Assembly: GCF_017876755.1 (NCBI RefSeq)
Contig: NZ_JAGIOO010000001.1
Coordinates: forward strand, 930,001-994,000
Source: Crossiella equi
GTDB taxonomy: Bacteria; Actinomycetota; Actinomycetes; Mycobacteriales; Pseudonocardiaceae
DNA: 64,000 nucleotides
Direction of reading: 5' to 3'
This document shows, in pieces, positions 60,301-64,000 of the stretch. Under the pieces are notes generated by a model. That model saw only the letters and a program-made list of their open reading frames with translations, ran no database searches and was not told where the DNA came from. The position numbers were made by a program, and so were the translations under genes. How positions within the stretch are numbered: position 1 is the stretch's first letter; every line of letters starts with the position of its first letter.

Positions 60301-61467
60301 GCCGGTGCCGATCTTGGTGCCGGGGGTCAGCTGCACACCGGTGCGCAGGGTCTCGCCGTTGCCCAGCCAGACCAGGGCGGTGCCGCTGCCGAGCTCCTCC
60401 CGGCGGCCGCGCTTGTCCTCCACCGCCTTGGGCAGGTCGGTCAGCGCGATCTTGCCCTCGGCGCTGACGTCGCGCACGCGCATCTCGGGGCCGGACTTGG
60501 CGGCCTTCGCGTACTGCTCGGCCTTCGGCTTGGCCGCGGCGATGCCGGTGCGAGAGGCGCGTTCGGTGCCGAGCAGCCTGCTCGCCCCGGCGGCCGGGGC
60601 GAGCAGCTGGGCGGCCGGGTCGGCGGTGCTGGCCTGTTCGGTGAGCTTGCGGTCGGCCAGGTCCAGCGCGCGCAGCACGGTGCGCTCGCCCGCGCGTTCG
60701 GTGAACTCCAGCGTGCGGCCACGCACCCCGGCGATCTCGACGCCGCCCCTGGCCTCGTGCACGACCTCGGCCCGCTCGGGCTGGGCCGTGCTGACGCGCA
60801 CGATCTGGTTGCCGCGGCGGAGGAAGGTCCGGTCGCCGTCGAGCACCGGGTCGACGAACTGGCCGTCGAGCTGGGCGACCCGGGTGGTCTTCGCGGCGGC
60901 GGGATCGATCGCGAAGACACCGGTCCGGGTGGTCTCGGTGTCGCTGTAGGAGAGCACGGCCGCGCGGCCGTCCTGGCCGCAGCGCAGGCTGGCGCTGTTG
61001 ATCGCGGCGCCGGTGGCGACCGGCTTGACCGCGCCGTCGGCGAGGGCGACCGAGTAGACCAGGCCGCCGCCCGCGAGGTATTTCGGCTTGTTCACCGCGC
61101 GACTGGTGATGAGGCTGACCACGACGTGCTTGCGGTCACCGGTCAGGCAGTACTGGCCGAGCCAGCGGTCGTCGGCGTCGAACGGTTTCACGGTGGCCAG
61201 CGAGCGGAATGCGTAGGAATCGCGTTCCCGGCCGACGAAGAGGTGGAAGCCGTCCTCGTCGCCATTTCCGGTGACCAGTACGTCGTCACCGTCGGCCCAT
61301 TTCGGCGCCAGTTCGTTCAGCCGGTCCAGCACCCGCAGCTGGGTGTCTTCCTGGCCCTGCGGTGCGCTTTCGTGGACCGGTCCGTCCGCTTGCGCCACCG
61401 CGGGCGGAAATAACATCGCCGCCGCGACCACGGCCGCCGCACCAGCGGCGTACTTGGGTCTTTTCAC
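57313..61467 (-). CDS. giant secreted protein with lytic-transglycosylase-like and golvesin-like domains
   Basis: 1384 aa. Signal peptide to about residue 27 (PPAVAQADG). Residues 30-350 look like a beta-propeller-type region. At about 455-620 is an SLT/lysozyme-like domain (VMNGVLAQESAYKHATWRAL with the catalytic-type Glu, CGYGIAQVTTGM, WYFALWAYNSGIQP). A Cys-rich, Trp-rich part follows, then a golvesin-C-like beta-sandwich at about 890-980 (GTYMVRAHIPTAG, INQHEHFNHWKSLGVYVL). The C-terminal 350 residues (NHVDKRPTSAYLPDWF, HHELHFASCADQSL) are not recognised. Probably cleaves peptidoglycan outside the cell. GTG 61467 preferred over ATG 61506 because it opens a normal signal peptide. Confidence 0.8.
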   Translation of the reverse strand: MKRPKYAAGAAAVVAAAMLFPPAVAQADGPVHESAPQGQEDTQLRVLDRLNELAPKWADGDDVLVTGNGDEDGFHLFVGRERDSYAFRSLATVKPFDADDRWLGQYCLTGDRKHVVVSLITSRAVNKPKYLAGGGLVYSVALADGAVKPVATGAAINSASLRCGQDGRAAVLSYSDTETTRTGVFAIDPAAAKTTRVAQLDGQFVDPVLDGDRTFLRRGNQIVRVSTAQPERAEVVHEARGGVEIAGVRGRTLEFTERAGERTVLRALDLADRKLTEQASTADPAAQLLAPAAGASRLLGTERASRTGIAAAKPKAEQYAKAAKSGPEMRVRDVSAEGKIALTDLPKAVEDKRGRREELGSGTALVWLGNGETLRTGVQLTPGTKIGTGVPEQRMTATGERSAQGNFTTPKCAVPRNQPNRQAYGPIANQTAWAVDLATLKALPGRPADYRKTGLPAYNPSSDFPVAALKPNNGRVPPVVMNGVLAQESAYKHATWRALPGSGGNPLIGDYYGAKGGLDNIDYDQADCGYGIAQVTTGMSASDTSITPNGKAKIAVDYAENITAGMQILADKWNTLQDMGIRMNNSNPELVENWYFALWAYNSGIQPSAATGNPTGCTPSPSCTDRAGNWGLGWTNNPNNDSYREGRTVFLRQSYADAARPWEWPYQERVLGWTETPIKDFKGVDAYRPALKSPGNTSSGTITYPDRKLLCTSANNCNPDTAKRCNYTEGDLAFHCWWHSPVTMQVDCSKVCAASPYAFRAGDPEPAGDNPWPPACSKGLPNNVIIVDETSSPGTNIFCNGVDWSSGGTFSLDFGKTSAGMPISEINFHQVATGMGAHTWFAGNALASEPAKRVTGTWKPNLGANGTYMVRAHIPTAGASAGSAVYKIKTANGTVSEKVINQHEHFNHWKSLGVYVLGPGSTVELSNITKTDTTADVGTVAWDALALVPVKGTYFEDKVDSVAYFDENQNLDTILPATWIAGKLESRQSIYNWAMDLTGQVVNKPVCGEVASDACVRPAVKDVFTSWRDNIVAAGTDPVNHPRGKSIPQWLGFSNHVDKRPTSAYLPDWFMNDDLAYKIRTQATASFLRGDDGRIVPGSEDVDYQHRTANTHLPPMLVPLFGALHRDYGIAPPDLQFDLVDANQHNHKTTHVNGNSTGVFNARAYRFGGAPPQLVQMPGSSGGTVDCVVAHGAGGGAIALRTALASDYLTAQVARWANQVKAARDLKNLPHGVAQTALDFQNLFFDPNPALGSPFAHASPIHHELHFASCADQSLRKVNASTPVALNSFMPDLYLYRDGQAMNLDGSARPSAEPVTRGNYGNFTALPPRQHQWGFCQRQPEGENPARADQEGNPWGMALADPADANPTSMVFCSDGTVPHHDYG

Positions 61468-61558
61468 GTCTGCTCGCTTTCCGATTCGGATTGACGGAAA
61501 AATCATCCACAGCCGAATGGGGCGGGAGCAACGGTTTCACACAGGGCTTAATTTGCTC

Positions 61559-61597
61559 GCGCGTGTTGCCGACGAGGGGGCAGTCGGCAACACGCGC
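61559..61597 (-). terminator. strong hairpin closing the small secreted-protein array
   Basis: A perfect 15-bp stem (GCGCGTGTTGCCGAC / GTCGGCAACACGCGC) with a nine-base loop. Reading the minus strand it follows the A5 remnant and is followed by AT-rich DNA (AGCAAATTAAG). It separates the A/B array from the giant protein gene, which must then have its own promoter. Confidence 0.85.
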
Positions 61598-61603
61598 GAA
61601 TGT

Positions 61604-61753
61604 TCACCAGCGAATACCGGCCATGGTGGGCGCGGCAACGCCGTTCACCCGGAGTCGGTACGCACCGGCGGGGGCTCCGGCGCACGTCCAGGACCGCGGC
61701 GGGGCACAGGCGGCGAACGCGGTGCCGAGGACCCGGCTGGGCGTCCTGCGCAT
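61604..61753 (-). pseudogene. A-family remnant (A5), internally deleted
   Basis: 49 codons from an ATG preceded by GAGGAGAG. It joins a short Met-Arg-Arg start to the C-terminal third of an A protein (APPRSWTCAGAPAGAYRLRV, ending AGIRW), which aligns with EDPPRSWTCSNYPTGHYTVKV...IGIRW of A4. The signal peptide and central strands are missing. It still has start, stop and ribosome site, so a short peptide could be made. Confidence 0.6.
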
Positions 61754-61767
61754 GTGCTCTCCTCGCT

Positions 61768-62112
61768 CTACCAGCGGATGCCGATGTTGGACGGTCCCTG
61801 CGGGCCGGTCACCTTCACCGTGTAGTGGCCGGTGGGGTAGTTGGAGCAGGTCCAGGACCGGGGCGGGTCCTCGGCGCGGAAGGTCGTGCCGCATGTGCGG
61901 CCCTGGCCGGACACCGACCAGGAGGCCGTGCCACTGCCGTGCACGTCGGCGTCCACGTGGAAGGTGTTGGCCTCGATGGTCAGGCCGAACACGCACTCGT
62001 TGGTGGAGCAGTCCTGGTACTTGCCGCCCGCGTGGGCGACCTGCGGCAGGAGCACGAAGGCGCTCGCCGCGACGACGGCCGGGAGAACACCACGGAGGAG
62101 CTTCTCGCGCAC
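61768..62112 (-). CDS. A-family small secreted protein, copy 4
   Basis: 114 aa from a GTG. Signal peptide (LLRGVLPAVVAASAFVLLPQ) ends about residue 28 (AHA). The mature part has four Cys (QDCSTNEC, GRTCGTT, SWTCSN), DADVHGSGTASWSV and the family end GPQGPSNIGIRW. It starts 4 bp after the A3 stop. No known family. Likely a compact disulfide-bonded beta protein. Confidence 0.82.
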   Translation of the reverse strand: MREKLLRGVLPAVVAASAFVLLPQVAHAGGKYQDCSTNECVFGLTIEANTFHVDADVHGSGTASWSVSGQGRTCGTTFRAEDPPRSWTCSNYPTGHYTVKVTGPQGPSNIGIRW

Positions 62113-62116
62113 GGGG

Positions 62117-62491
62117 TCAGCTCCCGGTCGGGTTGTCGAGCCAGCGCAGGCCGATGGTGGTCGAGCCCTGCGGGCCGGTCACCCGCGCGTGGAAGCGGCC
62201 CTTCGGCGGCCAGCTGCGCAACCATGAGCCCGGCCCGGCGGCCGCGTCGAACTCCTGGACGTTGTACCAGTCGTAGTCCAGGCTCCACAGTTCCCAGCGC
62301 GCGGTGCCGGTGCCGTGGGCGTCGGCGTCGATGGACAGGCCGCCACCCTTGTAGCCGGAGGTGTACAGGTCACAGACCGTGCCCTGGCAGGTGGAGGAGA
62401 ACGCGGCGGCCGAGGCGGCCTGCGGGAGGAGCACCGCGGCGGAGGCGGCGACCACGCCGACGACCGCGGCGCGGGAGAGGATCTTGCGCAT
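62117..62491 (-). CDS. A-family small secreted protein, copy 3
   Basis: 124 aa. Signal peptide MRKILSRAAVVGVVAASAAV to about residue 28. The mature part keeps the first Cys pair (STCQGTVCDLY), DADAHGTGTARWEL, GPGSWLRSW and GPQGSTTIGLRW but has lost both later cysteines and has a unique tail LDNPTGS. Loss of both later Cys together suggests that they form a disulfide in A1, A2 and A4. No B gene follows it. Confidence 0.82.
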   Translation of the reverse strand: MRKILSRAAVVGVVAASAAVLLPQAASAAAFSSTCQGTVCDLYTSGYKGGGLSIDADAHGTGTARWELWSLDYDWYNVQEFDAAAGPGSWLRSWPPKGRFHARVTGPQGSTTIGLRWLDNPTGS

Positions 62492-62580
62492 CAGTACCCC
62501 AGAGTTGTTGCGGGAGAGGGAAATCAGGCGAGGAAGTAGCGGCAGTCGACGATCGCGTCGGTCTCACTGCTGGCGGGCGC
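62471..62580 (-). repeat. direct repeat, copy 2 (B2 end / spacer / A3 start)
   Basis: Nearly the same as 63191-63300: ATCTTGCGCATCAGTACCCC, AGAGTTGTTG, then the B C-terminal coding run. Copies are 720 bp apart, which is the A-B unit length, and differ mainly by a short indel in the spacer. Confidence 0.8.
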
Positions 62581-62859
62581 GTACCGCGTGCCCGGCGCGT
62601 AGGCCTGGATGCGGTAGAGGTTGCCCCGGTCCCACTGCGCCGTGCACATCTGCACGTCGGTGGCGTTGGTGAACTTCTGCAACCCCTGCTGGTGCACGTC
62701 CGAGGGCAGGTCGCGGTACCACTGGTAGGCGAAGGTGTACGCGGCGCTCTGGCTGGCCACGATGTAGTTCCCGCTGTCCGCGGCCGCCACACCGGGCAGG
62801 GCGGACAGCGCGGCACCCACGGCCACGGCGACCGCCGCGGCGCGCACCGGGGCGCTCAC
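62524..62859 (-). CDS. B-family small secreted protein, copy 2
   Basis: 111 aa from a GTG that overlaps the A2 stop (GTGA). Signal peptide (APVRAAAVAVAVGAALSALP) ends at about residue 26 (AAA). The mature part is aromatic and polar: YTFAYQWYRDLPSDVHQQGL, FTNATDVQMCTAQWDRGNLY, SSETDAIVDCRYFLA. Two Cys, one near the middle and one six residues before the end. Family unknown. Confidence 0.82.
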   Translation of the reverse strand: MSAPVRAAAVAVAVGAALSALPGVAAADSGNYIVASQSAAYTFAYQWYRDLPSDVHQQGLQKFTNATDVQMCTAQWDRGNLYRIQAYAPGTRYAPASSETDAIVDCRYFLA

Positions 62860-63206
62860 CAGCGGAGACCGACGTTGGACGGCCCCTGCGGCCCGTCGAT
62901 GCCCGCGCTGTAGGTACCGGCGGGCGCGTTGAAGCAGAGCCAGGAACCGGGGCCCCACTCCGCCCGGATCGTGATCTTGCAGTAGTAGCCGTTCGGCCCC
63001 CACACCTGCAGGTAGGCGTTGCCGGTGCCGTGCACGTCGCCGTCCACCGAGATGGTGCCGCCCGGGAAGTCGGTGGCCACCACCGTGCAGTAGTTCCGTT
63101 GACAGGTCGCGCTCTCCGGCTTGGCGACCGCGACCTGCGAGGTCAGCAGGGCGGCGGAGCCGACAACCGCGGCCGTGACCGCGGCACGGGACAGGATCTT
63201 GCGCAT
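62856..63206 (-). CDS. A-family small secreted protein, copy 2
   Basis: 116 aa. Signal peptide MRKILSRAAVTAAVVGSAAL, cleavage about residue 28. The mature part has four Cys (TCQRNYCTVV, YYCKIT, WLCFNA), DFPGGTISVDGDVHGTGNAY, GPGSWLC and the end GPQGPSNVGLRW. Its TGA overlaps the B2 GTG. Pair A2-B2 is a near copy of A1-B1. Confidence 0.83.
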   Translation of the reverse strand: MRKILSRAAVTAAVVGSAALLTSQVAVAKPESATCQRNYCTVVATDFPGGTISVDGDVHGTGNAYLQVWGPNGYYCKITIRAEWGPGSWLCFNAPAGTYSAGIDGPQGPSNVGLRW

Positions 63207-63300
63207 CAGTACCCCAGAGTTGTTGTGGGAAAAGGAAATACTGGGTCAGGCGAGGAAGTAGCGGCAGTCGACGATCGCGTCGGTCTCACTGCTGGCGGGC
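63191..63300 (-). repeat. direct repeat, copy 1 (B1 end / spacer / A2 start)
   Basis: Partner of 62471-62580. The spacer between the B stop and the A start is conserved as well as the coding ends, which indicates a recent unequal duplication of one A-B unit. Confidence 0.8.
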
Positions 63301-63581
63301 TGCTTCCCGGAGCGCGGCGCGTAGCCCTGGATCCGGTACAGGGTCCCGCGGTCCCACTCCGCCGTGCACATCTGCACATCGGTGTCGTTGGAGAAGTACC
63401 GCAGCCCTTCCTGGTGGACCTCCGCGGGCAGGTCCAGGTACCACCGGTACCAGTAGGTGTGGTTGACGTTCTGGCTGCTCACCGTGTAGTTCCCGGTGTC
63501 CGCGGCCGCCACGCCGGGCAGGCCCGCGAGCGCGGCCCCGGCGGCGAGTGCGACCGCCGCGAGCCGGACCTTGGCGCTCAC
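63246..63581 (-). CDS. B-family small secreted protein, copy 1
   Basis: 111 aa from a GTG overlapping the A1 stop (GTGA). Signal peptide AKVRLAAVALAAGAALAGLP to about residue 26. The mature part aligns with B2: YTVSSQNVNHTYWYRWYLDL, NDTDVQMCTAEWDRGTLYRI, SSETDAIVDCRYFLA. The last 50 bases and the spacer to A2 are almost identical to the B2-A3 junction. Confidence 0.83.
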   Translation of the reverse strand: MSAKVRLAAVALAAGAALAGLPGVAAADTGNYTVSSQNVNHTYWYRWYLDLPAEVHQEGLRYFSNDTDVQMCTAEWDRGTLYRIQGYAPRSGKQPASSETDAIVDCRYFLA

Positions 63582-63931
63582 CAGCGGAGGCCGATGTTCG
63601 TGTCGCCCTGCGGGCCTTCGACGCGGGCGTTGTAGGTGCCCGCGGGCGCGTTGTGGCAGAGCCACGAGCCCGGGCCCGCCGAGGCGTGGAAGGTGTTCTC
63701 ACACCGGTAGTCGTTCGGCCCCCAGACGGTCCAGCGGCCGATCCCCACGCCGTGCACGTCGGCGTCCACCGAGAGGGTGCCGCCGGGGAAGTCGGTGACG
63801 TCCCAGAGGTCGCAGTAGCTCATCGAACAGGTCACGCTCGACGGCTCAGCCATCGCCACCGGTGCGGCCAGCACGAGGCTGGCACCCACGGCCGCGGTGG
63901 TGATCACGCCGCGCAGCATGGATCCACGCAT
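63578..63931 (-). CDS. A-family small secreted protein, copy 1
   Basis: 117 aa. Signal peptide (MLRGVITTAAVGASLVLAAP) to about residue 28 (AMA). The mature part has four Cys (TCSMSYCDLW, YRCENT, WLCHNA), DFPGGTLSVDADVHGVGIGR, GPGSWLC and the end GPQGDTNIGLRW. First gene of the array in this window; ATG 63931 or 63919. The spacer to the window end (63932-64000) holds TTAAGGT, a possible -10 on the minus strand. Confidence 0.83.
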   Translation of the reverse strand: MRGSMLRGVITTAAVGASLVLAAPVAMAEPSSVTCSMSYCDLWDVTDFPGGTLSVDADVHGVGIGRWTVWGPNDYRCENTFHASAGPGSWLCHNAPAGTYNARVEGPQGDTNIGLRW

Positions 63932-64000
63932 TGGTCTTCCCCAGGATTGTGTGTCGCTGACGGGGCGACCTTAAGACAGCGACCGTCGATGCGGTTGCGG

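Noticed and set aside
57283-61413. 1376-codon plus-strand frame opposite the giant secreted protein
   Set aside because: Shadow of the minus-strand gene caused by GC bias at third codon positions. It lacks a ribosome site, and the translation is Arg/Val/His/Gly-rich without domains.
1-64000. CRISPR arrays, insertion sequences, integrase or attachment sites, tRNA or rRNA genes
   Set aside because: None recognised. Repeats present are degenerate GC units and the A/B gene duplication, not spaced CRISPR repeats; no transposase-like protein was seen.

Overview
This is a GC-rich window with GTG and TTG starts, tight ATGA/GTGA overlaps and many apparently leaderless promoters (TANNNT six or seven bases before the start codon). 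Together with its gene content (group 3b hydrogenase with DosR-like boxes, Acg-type nitroreductase, MAB_1171c-type membrane protein, calerythrin-like EF-hand proteins, OtsB-GH15 fusion) this points to an actinomycete, most likely of the Pseudonocardiaceae. The species is not determined. No rRNA, tRNA, CRISPR, integrase or transposase was found.

Region 1 (1-14.1 kb) looks like a hypoxia/dormancy island. After a partial GerMN-type lipoprotein gene come hypF-hypC-hypD-hypE, then hyhB-G-S-L (a complete group 3b NAD(P)-linked NiFe hydrogenase), its maturation protease and a class I fructose-bisphosphate aldolase. Convergent to these lie a phosphoribosyltransferase-hydrolase fusion and an Acg-family nitroreductase. 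Three DosR/DevR-like palindromes (GGGnCnnnnGnCCC) sit 60-110 bp upstream of hypF, hyhB and the fusion gene, suggesting one regulon. hypA and hypB are not in the window.

Region 2 (14.1-26.4 kb) holds metabolic genes with local regulators: an HxlR regulator opposite a hypothetical gene across a clear inverted repeat, an acetoacetate decarboxylase/3-hydroxyacyl-CoA dehydrogenase pair, a large secreted GH2 glycosidase, an AraC/MBL-hydrolase divergent pair, a thioesterase, and a TetR/peroxiredoxin divergent pair with an operator on the promoter.

Region 3 (26.4-49.5 kb) contains an OtsB-GH15 fusion, trpB and trpA separated by about 830 bp of degenerate GC-rich repeats, a GntR regulator with CTAG repeats, an orphan response regulator with an FAD oxidoreductase and a glycosyltransferase, a truncated LysR gene, a sugar kinase, an atypical dihydropteroate synthase (FolP2 type) cluster, a membrane GGDEF protein, an LLM oxidoreductase, a GH43 enzyme, a GNAT-VOC fusion and an ImmA-like/MAB_1171c/FAD-monooxygenase operon.

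Region 4 (49.5-56.8 kb) has a second nitroreductase, three tandem EF-hand proteins, an unrecognised Cys/His-rich protein, and a TetR-controlled MFS/cyclase/FAH catabolic operon.

Region 5 (56.8-64 kb, minus strand) is the most unusual part. An array of small secreted proteins of two unrelated families (A and B) runs A1-B1-A2-B2-A3-A4-A5 remnant, with GTGA translational coupling inside each A-B pair and a recent 0.72-kb duplication. It ends in a strong hairpin and is followed by a giant secreted protein with a transglycosylase-like and a golvesin-like domain, then another small secreted protein. The function of the array is unknown.
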